From Pseudomonas mosselii (GTDB taxonomy: Bacteria > Pseudomonadota > Gammaproteobacteria > Pseudomonadales > Pseudomonadaceae): 64,000 nt of DNA. How positions within the stretch are numbered: position 1 is the first letter of the stretch; each line of letters begins with the position of its first letter. Position numbers and translations under genes: made by a program. The notes under the pieces are model-generated. The model had not been told where the DNA came from. It made no database searches and was given only the letters and a program-made list of their open reading frames with translations. This document shows, piece by piece, positions 24,253-31,983 of this stretch. The stretch covers positions 95,980 to 159,979 of the forward strand of contig NZ_QJRP01000010.1 of assembly GCF_003205295.1 (NCBI RefSeq), written 5' to 3'.

Positions 24253-25542
24253 TTACCACAGAGCCACGCTGTAGCTCACCAGCAGCCGCACTTCGTCCGC
24301 TTCGCGGGTGAAGTTGGAGCGGAAGGTGGCGTTGCGCAGGCGCACGGCGACGTTCTTCAACGGGCCGCTTTGTACCACGTACTTCAGTTCGGTGTTGCGT
24401 TCCCACTCCTTGCCCTCGCCACCGGCGGCGCGGCTGACGTTGTCGCCGCTGATGTAGCGGGTCATGAAGGTCAGGCCGGGGATGCCGAGGGCTGCGAAGT
24501 TGTAGTCGTAGCGCGCCTGCCAGGAGCGTTCGTCTCTGCCGGCGAAGTCGTTGATCTGGACGAAGTTGACCAGGTACGGGTCGGCGCCATCGACGTAGGG
24601 GAAGGCGCTGTCGCCGGACAGCTGCTGCCAGGCGCCGCTGAGCTTGTGCCCGCCCAGGGTGTAGCTGAGCATGCCGTTGACGGTGGTGTTGTCGATCTTG
24701 CCGGCCTTGGCCGCTCCGGCGTCGTCGCTGATCGCCAGGCGCAGGTCGGCGCCGAAGGTGCCCGGGCCCCAGGGCTGGGTGGCGAGCAGGCCGATGAAGT
24801 GCTGGCGGTAGATATCGTCGAGCTGGGCGAAGTGGTAGCTGCCGGTGATGCGGTCGGTGAACTGGTAGTCCAGGCCGCCCATGTCGAAGTTGTCGGCGCT
24901 GAAGGTGCCGCCGAACCGGCCGTTCTTGTTGTTCAGGGCCAGGTCTTCCCAGTTGCTGTCGTCGCGGTCCTTGGCCTTTTCCAGGCGCCCGCCGGTGAAG
25001 GTCAGGCCCTTTATCTCCTTCGAGGTGACCAGACCGCCTTCGAAGGTCTGCGGCAGGATGCGCCCGTCGTTGGGCTGCAGGGTCGGCAGCTCGGGGATCA
25101 GCGTGCCGATCTTCAGCTCGGTCTGCGAGACCTTGACCTTGCCGGTGAGGCCCAGCTTGGAGTACTCGTCGGCTGCCTTGCCGTTGTCGTGTGTCGGCAA
25201 CAGGCCGGTGCCTGTGCGGTCCTTGCTGGAGTCGAGCTTGACCCCGACCATGCCCAGCGCGTCCAGGCCGAAGCCCACGGTGCCCTCGGTGTAGCCGGAC
25301 TCGAAATTGAGCATGAACCCCTGGGCCCATTCGTCGCGCTTGGATTGCTGCGCGCTGGTGCCATCGCGGAAGTCGCGGTTGAAGTACATGTTGCGGGTTT
25401 CGAAGGTGGCCGTGCTGTCTTCGAAGAAGGCGGCCTGGCTGATAGGCGCGACACCGGCAAGGGCGACGGCGCTGGCGAGGGCGGAAGGTCGGGCGGCGAA
25501 TGAACGGATAGGCGCGAACGCCTGCGGCTGCATGGACAGCAT
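24253..25542 (-). CDS. opdH: OprD-family outer-membrane porin (OpdH-like)
   Basis: A 429-residue OprD-family channel. After the signal region (ALASAVALAGVAPISQA) the mature protein begins FFEDSTATFETRNMYFNRDFRDG, the family hallmark, and ends VRLLVSYSVALW with an aromatic terminus. Synteny with tctCBA and tctDE is that of opdH, the tricarboxylate porin of P. aeruginosa. Start: the ATG at 25542 has GGAG at good spacing; an upstream ATG at 25557 would add only five residues. It is first in the operon and divergent from tctD. Confidence 0.9.
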   Translation of the reverse strand: MLSMQPQAFAPIRSFAARPSALASAVALAGVAPISQAAFFEDSTATFETRNMYFNRDFRDGTSAQQSKRDEWAQGFMLNFESGYTEGTVGFGLDALGMVGVKLDSSKDRTGTGLLPTHDNGKAADEYSKLGLTGKVKVSQTELKIGTLIPELPTLQPNDGRILPQTFEGGLVTSKEIKGLTFTGGRLEKAKDRDDSNWEDLALNNKNGRFGGTFSADNFDMGGLDYQFTDRITGSYHFAQLDDIYRQHFIGLLATQPWGPGTFGADLRLAISDDAGAAKAGKIDNTTVNGMLSYTLGGHKLSGAWQQLSGDSAFPYVDGADPYLVNFVQINDFAGRDERSWQARYDYNFAALGIPGLTFMTRYISGDNVSRAAGGEGKEWERNTELKYVVQSGPLKNVAVRLRNATFRSNFTREADEVRLLVSYSVALW

Positions 25543-25634
25543 CGTCGGTGACTCCATTTATTGTTCTTATGTGTTGCACCTTGCTGGTGCTTTTTGCGGC
25601 GCGCGGGGCGACCGTGGTGCGATGCTAGGCAACC

Positions 25635-25664
25635 AACCTTTCGCTAACCTTTCAGCGTGAAAGG
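25635..25664. promoter_or_regulatory. Candidate TctD operator: tandem 11-bp repeat plus palindrome
   Basis: AACCTTTCGCT (25635-25645) is followed without a gap by AACCTTTCAGC (25646-25656), an 11-bp tandem spacing typical of OmpR-family response-regulator half-sites. The second copy also forms the palindrome CCTTTCA-GCG-TGAAAGG (25648-25664). It lies 78 bp before tctD and 93 bp before opdH. Assignment to TctD is inferred. Confidence 0.55.
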
Positions 25665-25741
25665 TTTCCGGCGAGGGCTTCACAGCACCCGCCACGGGGT
25701 TACACTCCGCGCAAAAAGCCCAGCCAAACAGGGAGAATCCG

Positions 25742-26413
25742 ATGCGTGTGCTGCTGGTCGAAGACCATCTGCAACTGGCCGAAAGCGTGGCCCAGGCCCT
25801 CAAGAGCCAGGGCCTGACCGTGGATGTGCTGCATGACGGCGTGGCCGCCGACCTGGCCTTGGCCAGCGAGGACTACGCCGTGGCGGTGCTGGATGTCGGC
25901 CTGCCGCGCCTGGACGGCTTCGAGGTGCTGGCGCGCCTGCGCGGGCGCGGCAAGACCCTGCCAGTGTTGATGCTCACCGCCCGCAGCGATGTGAAGGACC
26001 GTGTGCACGGCCTGAACCTGGGCGCCGACGACTACCTGGCCAAGCCCTTCGAGCTGACCGAGCTGGAAGCGCGGGTCAAGGCCCTGCTGCGCCGCAGCGT
26101 GCTTGGTGGCGAGCGCCAGCAGCGCTGCGGCCCGCTGGTCTATGACCTGGATACCCGGCGCTTCAGCCTGGGCAGCGAGCCGCTGACCCTGACCCAGCGT
26201 GAGCAGAGCGTGCTCGAGGCGCTGATCGCCCGCCCTGGTCGGGTGATGAGCAAGGAACAGCTGGCGGCCCAGGTGTTCGGCCTCGACGAGGAGGCCAGCC
26301 CCGACGCCATCGAGATCTACATCCACCGCCTGCGCAAGAAGCTCGACGGCCACCCGGTGGCCATCGTCACCTTCCGTGGCCTGGGCTACCTGCTCGAGCA
26401 CCGCGATGCGTGA
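25742..26413 (+). CDS. tctD: OmpR-family response regulator TctD
   Basis: A 223-residue two-component regulator. The receiver domain (residues 1-115) has MRVLLVEDH, the phospho-acceptor Asp in YAVAVLDVGLPRLDGFE and the switch Lys in DDYLAKPFEL. The winged-helix DNA-binding domain (residues ~125-220) ends EIYIHRLRKKLDGHPVAIVTFRGLGYLLE. GGGAGAA precedes the ATG. It is divergent from opdH-tctCBA, which it presumably activates, and overlaps tctE by 8 bp. Confidence 0.93.
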   Translation: MRVLLVEDHLQLAESVAQALKSQGLTVDVLHDGVAADLALASEDYAVAVLDVGLPRLDGFEVLARLRGRGKTLPVLMLTARSDVKDRVHGLNLGADDYLAKPFELTELEARVKALLRRSVLGGERQQRCGPLVYDLDTRRFSLGSEPLTLTQREQSVLEALIARPGRVMSKEQLAAQVFGLDEEASPDAIEIYIHRLRKKLDGHPVAIVTFRGLGYLLEHRDA

Positions 26414-27785
26414 CAACGGCAGCCTGCGCGGGCGCTTGCTGGGCAACCTGGCGCTGCTGCTGGTGGTGCTGATGCTGGCCAGCGGCCTGAGCGCCTACTG
26501 GAACGGCCGCGAAGCCGCCGACACCGCCTATGACCGGACCCTGCTGGCATCGGCGCGGACCATTGCCGCCGGCCTGTCGCAGCGCGACGGCACCCTTAGC
26601 GCTGACGTGCCCTACGTGGCCCTGGACACCTTCGCCTACGACAGCGCCGGGCGCATCTACTACCAGGTGCTGGACATCCACCAGAAGCTGATTTCCGGCT
26701 ACGAGAACCTGCCGCCCCCGCCACCGGGCACGCCGCGTACCGACGACTATCCGGCGCTGGCGCGCTTCTACAACGCCACCTACCTGGGCCAGGACGTGCG
26801 CGTGGTCAGCCTGCTCAAGGCGGTGAGCGAGCCGAACATGAACGGCATGGCCGAGATCCGCGTGGCCGAGACCGAGGAGGCACGGGTGCGCATGGCCCGC
26901 GGGCTGATGGCCGACACCCTGCTGCGCCTGGGCATGCTGGCCTTCGGCGCGCTGGTGATGGTGTGGTTCGCGGTAAGTGCCGCGCTGCGCCCGCTGGAGC
27001 GCTTGCGCACGGCTGTGGAGGAGCGCCAACCGGACGACCTGCGCGCCTTGCCGGTGGTCCAGGTACAGCGCGAGCTGGGGCCGCTGGTGCGCGGGCTCAA
27101 TCACTTCACCGAGCGCTTGCGCGGCCAGTTCGAGCGCCAGGCGCAGTTCATCGCCGACGCCGCCCACGAGCTGCGCACGCCGCTGGCGGCGCTCAAGGCG
27201 CGGGTCGAACTGGGGCTGCGCTCACGGGAGCCCGATGAATGGCGCAAGACCCTGGAAGCGGCTGCCCAGGGCACCGACCGACTCACCCACCTGGCCAACC
27301 AGCTGCTGTCATTGGCACGGGTGGAGAACGGCGCCCGGGCCATCGCCGAGGGCGGCGCCCAGCGCCTGGACCTGAGCCAGCTGGCCCGTGAACTAGGCAT
27401 GGCCATGGCGCCCCTGGCCCATGCCCGCGGTGTCGCCCTGGCGCTGGAGGCCGAGGCGCCGGTATGGCTCAAGGGCGAGCCGACCCTGCTCAACGAACTG
27501 CTCAGCAACCTGGTGGACAACGCCCTGGCCCACACCCCGCCCGGTGGCGACGTGGTCCTGCGGGTGCTGGAGCCTGCCGTGCTCGAAGTCGAGGACGACG
27601 GGCCGGGGATTCCCGAGGATGAGCGTGAGCGGGTGTTCGAGCGCTTCTATCGGCGCAGCGCGCAGGGTAGCGGGCTGGGGTTGGCCATCGTCGGCGAGAT
27701 ATGCCGGGCGCACCTGGCGCAGATCAGCCTGCACGACGGCGAGCGTGGCGGGCTGAAGGTGCGGGTGAGTTTTATCGCGGATTGA
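26406..27785 (+). CDS. tctE: Sensor histidine kinase TctE
   Basis: A 459-residue inner-membrane kinase. TM1 (LLGNLALLLVVLMLASGLSAYW), a periplasmic sensor of about 135 residues, TM2 (LGMLAFGALVMVWFAVSAAL), a HAMP-like linker, the H-box FIADAAHELRTPLAAL with the phosphorylated His, then the N-box ELLSNLVDNALAHTPPGG and the G-boxes EDDGPGIPEDE and GSGLGLAIVGEI. It senses extracellular tricarboxylate and phosphorylates TctD. The ATG at 26406 (MRDNGSLRGRLL) lies in the end of tctD; an upstream in-frame extension is tctD in another frame. Confidence 0.93.
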   Translation: MRDNGSLRGRLLGNLALLLVVLMLASGLSAYWNGREAADTAYDRTLLASARTIAAGLSQRDGTLSADVPYVALDTFAYDSAGRIYYQVLDIHQKLISGYENLPPPPPGTPRTDDYPALARFYNATYLGQDVRVVSLLKAVSEPNMNGMAEIRVAETEEARVRMARGLMADTLLRLGMLAFGALVMVWFAVSAALRPLERLRTAVEERQPDDLRALPVVQVQRELGPLVRGLNHFTERLRGQFERQAQFIADAAHELRTPLAALKARVELGLRSREPDEWRKTLEAAAQGTDRLTHLANQLLSLARVENGARAIAEGGAQRLDLSQLARELGMAMAPLAHARGVALALEAEAPVWLKGEPTLLNELLSNLVDNALAHTPPGGDVVLRVLEPAVLEVEDDGPGIPEDERERVFERFYRRSAQGSGLGLAIVGEICRAHLAQISLHDGERGGLKVRVSFIAD

Positions 27786-27807
27786 TGTGTTGTCCCTACA
27801 GCCCTAT

Positions 27808-27869
27808 TCGCGGGTAAACCCGCTCCCACAGGGAGGCTGGTGACTGTGGGAGCGGGTTTACCCGCGAAG
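27808..27869. repeat. REP doublet (GTGGGAGCGGGTTTACCCGCG class)
   Basis: Arms 27808-27831 and 27846-27869 are perfect 24-nt inverted copies around 14 bp, at the convergent end of tctE and the HDOD gene. It shares its arm sequence with the doublet at 19968-20054. Confidence 0.88.
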
Positions 27870-27892
27870 GGGGCGGCGCAGACGGGGCTCGA

Positions 27893-28699
27893 TCAGCGCA
27901 GCATGCTGCGCGCATCCAGCAACTCGGCGATATCCAGCTCGGTGCCGTAGGGCAGCCCCAGGTGGCGGTAGGCGGGCAGGGCGGCCAGGGGCCGGCTGCG
28001 CTCGCGCTGGCTGATGCAGCGGGCGATCTGCACGATGTCGATGTAGTCGATCTGGTCGGTGCGCCGGTCCAGGTCCTGCACCTGGCTGGGCACGTTGACC
28101 AGCTGTTCGGGGAATTCCCAGGCGCTGAGGATCTTGTCGCCCAGCACCGGCTGGATCTGCTCGATGACGAAGTGCAGGCAGATCGGGTCGGACAGCAGCT
28201 CGTTGTGCTCCTCGGCATAGATCAGCACCGGCAGGGCGCCGATCTGGTGCACCAGGCCGCCGAGGGTGGCCTGGTCGGGCTTGAGCTGGGTGTAGCGCCG
28301 GCACAGTTCATAGCTGATGCCCGCGACTTCCAGGCTGTTGGCCCAGATATCCCGCAGCTTGTGCTCCACCGCCGGGGCGCGGGCATGGAAGATCTGCTCG
28401 ATCACCAGGCCGATGGCCAGGTTGCAGCTGTAGTTGATGCCCAGGCGGGTGATGGCGGTGTGCAGGTCGGTAACTTCGACGGCGGCGCGCATCAGCGGGC
28501 TGTTGACCACCTTGATCAGGCGGGCCGACAGCGCGGCGTCGCGGCCGATCACCTTGCTCAGGGCGGAAACGCTGATCTCGCTGTCTTCGGCGGCTTCGCG
28601 GATGCTCAGGGCGACTTCCGGCAGCGTCGGCAGCACCAGGTCGTCCCGGTCGATGGCGGCGAGCAGTTGCGCTTGGACCTTCTCGGCCAGCTTGTTCAT
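27893..28699 (-). CDS. HDOD-domain protein
   Basis: A 268-residue protein with an HDOD domain over most of its length: LPTLPEVALSIREAAEDSEISVSALSKVIGRDAALSARLIKVVNSPLMRAAVEVTDLHTAITRLG is the family opening region, quoted here only in outline as residues ~18-85. The HDOD family is related to HD phosphohydrolases but lacks the metal His/Asp pairs; members act in bacterial signalling by unclear mechanisms. MNKLAEKVQAQLLAAIDRDD begins the gene at 28699. The frame extends upstream but into the ygfZ gene, so the shorter start is used. It lies 55 bp after ygfZ in the same direction. Confidence 0.87.
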   Translation of the reverse strand: MNKLAEKVQAQLLAAIDRDDLVLPTLPEVALSIREAAEDSEISVSALSKVIGRDAALSARLIKVVNSPLMRAAVEVTDLHTAITRLGINYSCNLAIGLVIEQIFHARAPAVEHKLRDIWANSLEVAGISYELCRRYTQLKPDQATLGGLVHQIGALPVLIYAEEHNELLSDPICLHFVIEQIQPVLGDKILSAWEFPEQLVNVPSQVQDLDRRTDQIDYIDIVQIARCISQRERSRPLAALPAYRHLGLPYGTELDIAELLDARSMLR

Positions 28700-28754
28700 G
28701 GACTTCTCTACGGCAAAGGTGGTGCAGCCCCGGCATGACGCCGGGGCGGGCTGG

Positions 28755-29696
28755 TCAGCGCTGGATTTCCCGGTCGCGGTCCAGTTCGTAAGGCAGGTCG
28801 AGCAGCGACAGGCGCGGGCCTTCGAGGCTGCCCAGGTGCAGGTTGTCGTCCGCCACCGCCTCGGCGCTGAGTACGGCCAGCAGTTCGACGGCACTGCTGG
28901 TGCTGGCACCGATCACCACCTCGCCGACCGACGAGCCGTGGGTTGGCGAGAAGATCTCGGTACCCGGCTCGGGTACCGCTGTCTCGGCCAGCGCCAGGCG
29001 ATACTGGCGACGTTTGAGCTTGCCCAGGTATTGCATGCGGGCGACGATTTCCTGGCCGGTGTAGCAGCCTTTCTTGAAGCTCACGCCATCGACGGCCTGC
29101 AGGTTGATCATCTGCGGGATGAACAGTTCGCGGGTCGGGCCCATTACCTGGCCGATGCCGGCGCGGACCTGGCCCAGCAGCCAGTCGTTGAGTTTGCCCT
29201 CGGGCAGCGTGGCGGCCAGTTTCCCGGCAACGGCGCCAGCCTGGTCGGCAGGCACCCACAGTTCGACCCGGCCGGCCGAGGCGCGGACGGCAATCAGACC
29301 ATCATGACGGGCGGTCGCACCGGCCTCGTCCGCCACGGACAGGCCCAGGGCCTGCAGGACGGCGTCGCCCTGCTGCAGGCCAAAGCGCGTCCAGGCGGCG
29401 GTGTCGTCGCTCAGCGTGGCCTTGGAGAACACCGCGTACTTCTTCAGGTCGGCCAACTGCGCCTCGAGCAGCTCGCGGGCCATGGCCAGCAGGTAGCCAT
29501 TGCCCTCGGGCAGGATACGGAAGCTCGACTGCATGCGGCCCTTGACCATGCAGCGGGCGCCGAGGCTCGCGTGCTCGTCGCTGAGGTAACTGATGTTGCA
29601 GGTCAGCTGACCTTGCAGGAACTTGCCGGCGTCGGAGCCGCGGACGGCGAGGATGCCCTCATGGGAGAGGGTACAGAAGAAAGCGGAATCGGCCAT
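28755..29696 (-). CDS. ygfZ: YgfZ/GcvT-like folate-binding Fe-S cluster protein
   Basis: A 313-residue tetrahydrofolate-binding protein of the GcvT fold that helps maintain certain Fe-S enzymes, including tRNA thiomethylation. The diagnostic YgfZ motif is present as KKGCYTGQEIVARMQYLG, with the conserved Cys. The N-terminal part contains FLQGQLTCNISYLSDEHASLGARC, also typical. It is divergent from sdhE, an arrangement found next to each other in many gamma-proteobacteria. Confidence 0.93.
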   Translation of the reverse strand: MADSAFFCTLSHEGILAVRGSDAGKFLQGQLTCNISYLSDEHASLGARCMVKGRMQSSFRILPEGNGYLLAMARELLEAQLADLKKYAVFSKATLSDDTAAWTRFGLQQGDAVLQALGLSVADEAGATARHDGLIAVRASAGRVELWVPADQAGAVAGKLAATLPEGKLNDWLLGQVRAGIGQVMGPTRELFIPQMINLQAVDGVSFKKGCYTGQEIVARMQYLGKLKRRQYRLALAETAVPEPGTEIFSPTHGSSVGEVVIGASTSSAVELLAVLSAEAVADDNLHLGSLEGPRLSLLDLPYELDRDREIQR

Positions 29697-29829
29697 GGGT
29701 CATCGCGGTAGCTAGAGACTGGCGGCCATCATAGAACGCCGGTAACAAAATAGGTAGGTGACTAGACCAACGCCTTGTGCCGCTTGGTTCGCTGCGCGGT
29801 ATACTGCGCGACCACTCGAGGAGGGCCCC

Positions 29830-30084
29830 ATGGTCGAACAAACTGAACTCAATCGGCTTTTCTGGCACAGCCGCCGCGGCATGCTGGAACTGGACGTGCT
29901 GCTGGTACCTTTCACCCAGGAGGTCTACCCGAGCCTGAGCGAAGCCGACCGCGAGCTGTACCGTCGCCTGCTGACCTGTGAGGATCAGGACATGTTCGGC
30001 TGGTTCATGGAGCGCAGCGAGTCTGAAGATCCGGAACTGCAGCGCATGGTCCGCATCATCCTGGACCGTGTCCAGCCCAAGTGA
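29830..30084 (+). CDS. sdhE: SdhE: FAD assembly factor for succinate dehydrogenase
   Basis: An 84-residue protein of the SdhE/Sdh5 family, which promotes covalent attachment of FAD to SdhA. The RGM signature is present ([17 protein letters not shown]), followed by the helical [34 protein letters not shown] precedes the ATG at 29830; the longer upstream frame crosses the promoter region. It overlaps the ygfX-like gene by 17 bp, matching the sdhE-ygfX pairing known elsewhere. Confidence 0.95.
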   Translation: MVEQTELNRLFWHSRRGMLELDVLLVPFTQEVYPSLSEADRELYRRLLTCEDQDMFGWFMERSESEDPELQRMVRIILDRVQPK

Positions 30085-30520
30085 AGGCTTCGAGTGCCGT
30101 TGGCAAGGCTCGCGCCTGCTGCTGACGGCCTACCTCTCCAGCCTGGCGCTGGCACTGCTCGCCCTTGCGCTGATGGCGCTGCCCGGATGGCTGCGCGGCC
30201 TGCTGGCCGTCGTCTGTCTTGCCCACGCCTGCTGGGCCATTCCCCGGCGAATCCTGCTGATCCACCCCGAGGCCATCACCGGCCTGCGCCGTGCCCCGTG
30301 TGGTTGGCAATTATATAGCCGTGCCCGGGGCTGGCAGCCGGCACGCCTGTGCCGGGACAGCGTCGCACTGCCTGCCCTGGTGGTATTGCGGTTCGTGTGC
30401 AAGGGGCGCAGGTTCAGCCAGAGCCAGTGCATCCCCAGGGATGCACTGGATCGTGAGGCGCACCGGCGATTGCGGGTGCGCCTGAAATTCAGCCGGCGCC
30501 GCTGGGCCGCGCCGGCCTGA
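30068..30520 (+). CDS. ygfX: YgfX-like membrane protein
   Basis: A 150-residue protein with two adjacent hydrophobic segments ([24 protein letters not shown] and [15 protein letters not shown]) and a basic C-terminus ([12 protein letters not shown]), the layout of YgfX proteins encoded beside SdhE. The GTG at 30068 gives [19 protein letters not shown], the N-terminus expected for the family, and lies 17 bp inside sdhE. Toxin and membrane-localised roles have been proposed for the family; nothing here decides between them. Confidence 0.75.
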   Translation: MSSPSEGFECRWQGSRLLLTAYLSSLALALLALALMALPGWLRGLLAVVCLAHACWAIPRRILLIHPEAITGLRRAPCGWQLYSRARGWQPARLCRDSVALPALVVLRFVCKGRRFSQSQCIPRDALDREAHRRLRVRLKFSRRRWAAPA

Positions 30521-30523
30521 CCC

Positions 30524-31444
30524 TCAGACCCCCTGCGGGATCTCTTCGCCGCCCAGGGCTTCGAACAGCACCGGCAGGAACTCGGTGAATGTCATCATCA
30601 TCAGCAGGAAGCTGGCATCGAACTGTTGCTGGGCCTCGTCGCCGCCATCCTGCTCGGCCTGCTCCTGCAGCAGTTCCTCGAACTTCAGGCGCTTGATCAC
30701 CATCTTGTCGTCGAGCACGAACGACAGCTTGTCCTGCCAGGCCAGGGCCAGCTGGGTGACCACCTTGCCGGTGCTCAGGTGCAGCTGGATTTCCTCGCTG
30801 GTCAGGTCCTGGCGTTTGCAGCGCACGATGCCGCCGTCCTCGGCGGTGTCACGCAGCTCGCACTCGTCGAGCACGAAGAAGCCCTCGGCGGCCTGCTGCG
30901 ACTTGACCCAGTCGGTCATGGTCGCACTCGGCGCGATCTTCACGGTGGCCGGGCGTACCGGCAGCGAACCGATCACTTCACGCAGGGTCGACAGCAGGTC
31001 TTCGGCGCGCTTGGCGCTGGCCGAGTTGACCAGGATCATGCCCAGGCGCGGGGCGATGGCGGCGAAGATCATCGAGCGGCGGATGAAGGCGCGCGGCAGG
31101 AAGGCCTGGATGATCTCGTCCTTGATCTGGTCGCGTTCCTTTTTATAGACCTTGCGCATCTGCTCGGTCTCGATCTCCTCGACCTTTTCCTTGACCGCGT
31201 CGTTGACCACGCTGCTGGGCAGGATGCGTTCTTCTTTACGTGCGGCGATCAGCATGAACTCGCCACTGACGTGGACCAGGGGGGCATCCTCGCCCTTGCC
31301 GAACGGCGCGACGAAACCGTAGGTGGTCAGTTCCTGGCTGGCGCAGGGGCGGGCCGGCTTGCTGGCCAGGGCGGCCTCCAGGGCCTCGGCCTCGAACGGT
31401 ACTTCCTGGGTCAGGCGATAGGACAGCAGGTTCTTGAACCACAT
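30524..31444 (-). CDS. rdgC: Recombination-associated protein RdgC
   Basis: A 306-residue nucleoid-associated protein that forms a ring around double-stranded DNA and limits RecA access. The family start [23 protein letters not shown] and the conserved block [20 protein letters not shown] are present. The central basic region [21 protein letters not shown] follows, and the C-terminus lies near GEEIPQGV. The ATG at 31444 restores the family N-terminus; a longer frame adds 12 residues with no match. It converges on the ygfX gene, leaving only 3 bp between stops. Confidence 0.95.
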   Translation of the reverse strand: MWFKNLLSYRLTQEVPFEAEALEAALASKPARPCASQELTTYGFVAPFGKGEDAPLVHVSGEFMLIAARKEERILPSSVVNDAVKEKVEEIETEQMRKVYKKERDQIKDEIIQAFLPRAFIRRSMIFAAIAPRLGMILVNSASAKRAEDLLSTLREVIGSLPVRPATVKIAPSATMTDWVKSQQAAEGFFVLDECELRDTAEDGGIVRCKRQDLTSEEIQLHLSTGKVVTQLALAWQDKLSFVLDDKMVIKRLKFEELLQEQAEQDGGDEAQQQFDASFLLMMMTFTEFLPVLFEALGGEEIPQGV

Positions 31445-31611
31445 GAGGGGGAATCTCTCCTTAATACATAAGGCGGGCATTATTCTCCGAGCGGCGGTTC
31501 CAGGCCAGCCCTGTCAGAGGGCCAGCAGTCTTATATAGAGGAAGAAAATCGCGGCGCGGCTAGGTCGTTGAAAGACCTGGAAATTTTTTTCAAAGTTTTT
31601 GAAAAAAGTGC

Positions 31612-31640
31612 TTGCCAGGGTAGGAGGTCCTCCGTAGAAT
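31612..31640 (+). promoter_or_regulatory. Sigma-70 promoter of the tRNA-Val/tRNA-Asp unit
   Basis: TTGCCA (31612-31617) and TAGAAT (31635-31640) are separated by exactly 17 bp, and the A/T-rich run AAATTTTTTTCAAAGTTTTT just upstream resembles an UP element. The first tRNA starts 21 bp downstream. Confidence 0.8.
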
Positions 31641-31660
31641 GCGCGCCACACCGAGACGAA

Positions 31661-31736
31661 GGGTGATTAGCTCAGCCGGGAGAGCATCTGCCTTACAAGC
31701 AGAGGGTCGGCGGTTCGATCCCGTCATCACCCACCA
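31661..31736 (+). tRNA. tRNA-Val (anticodon TAC)
   Basis: A 76-nt cloverleaf: acceptor GGGTGAT/ATCACCC, anticodon loop CTTACAA inside TCTGC/GCAGA, T-loop TTCGATC and encoded CCA at the end. Confidence 0.96.
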
Positions 31737-31749
31737 CTCGATGTATAGC

Positions 31750-31826
31750 GCGGCGGTAGTTCAGTCGGTTAGAATACCGGCCTGTCACGCCGGGGGTCGC
31801 GGGTTCGAGTCCCGTCCGCCGCGCCA
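31750..31826 (+). tRNA. tRNA-Asp (anticodon GTC)
   Basis: A 77-nt cloverleaf: acceptor GCGGCGG/CCGCCGC, anticodon loop CTGTCAC inside CCGGC-type stem, T-arm GCGGGTTCGAGTCCCG and encoded CCA. It starts 13 bp after tRNA-Val and shares its promoter. Confidence 0.96.
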
Positions 31827-31871
31827 TATTTAGCTTCCAGGGCCCACTGAACACCCGGAAGCAACAGAGAA

Positions 31872-31896
31872 AGCGACCTTAGGGTCGCTTTTTTTG
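31872..31896 (+). terminator. Intrinsic terminator of the tRNA unit
   Basis: AGCGACC pairs with GGTCGCT around a TTAG loop and is followed by a run of seven to eight T ending at 31895. It lies 45 bp after tRNA-Asp. Confidence 0.92.
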
Positions 31897-31983
31897 TTTC
31901 TGGCATTGCGCCAGAATGCCCCTGTCCGCCGCACGTGGCCAGCAGGCCCCGCGTCGGTTCTTATCGCAAGCCAGAGACCGATC

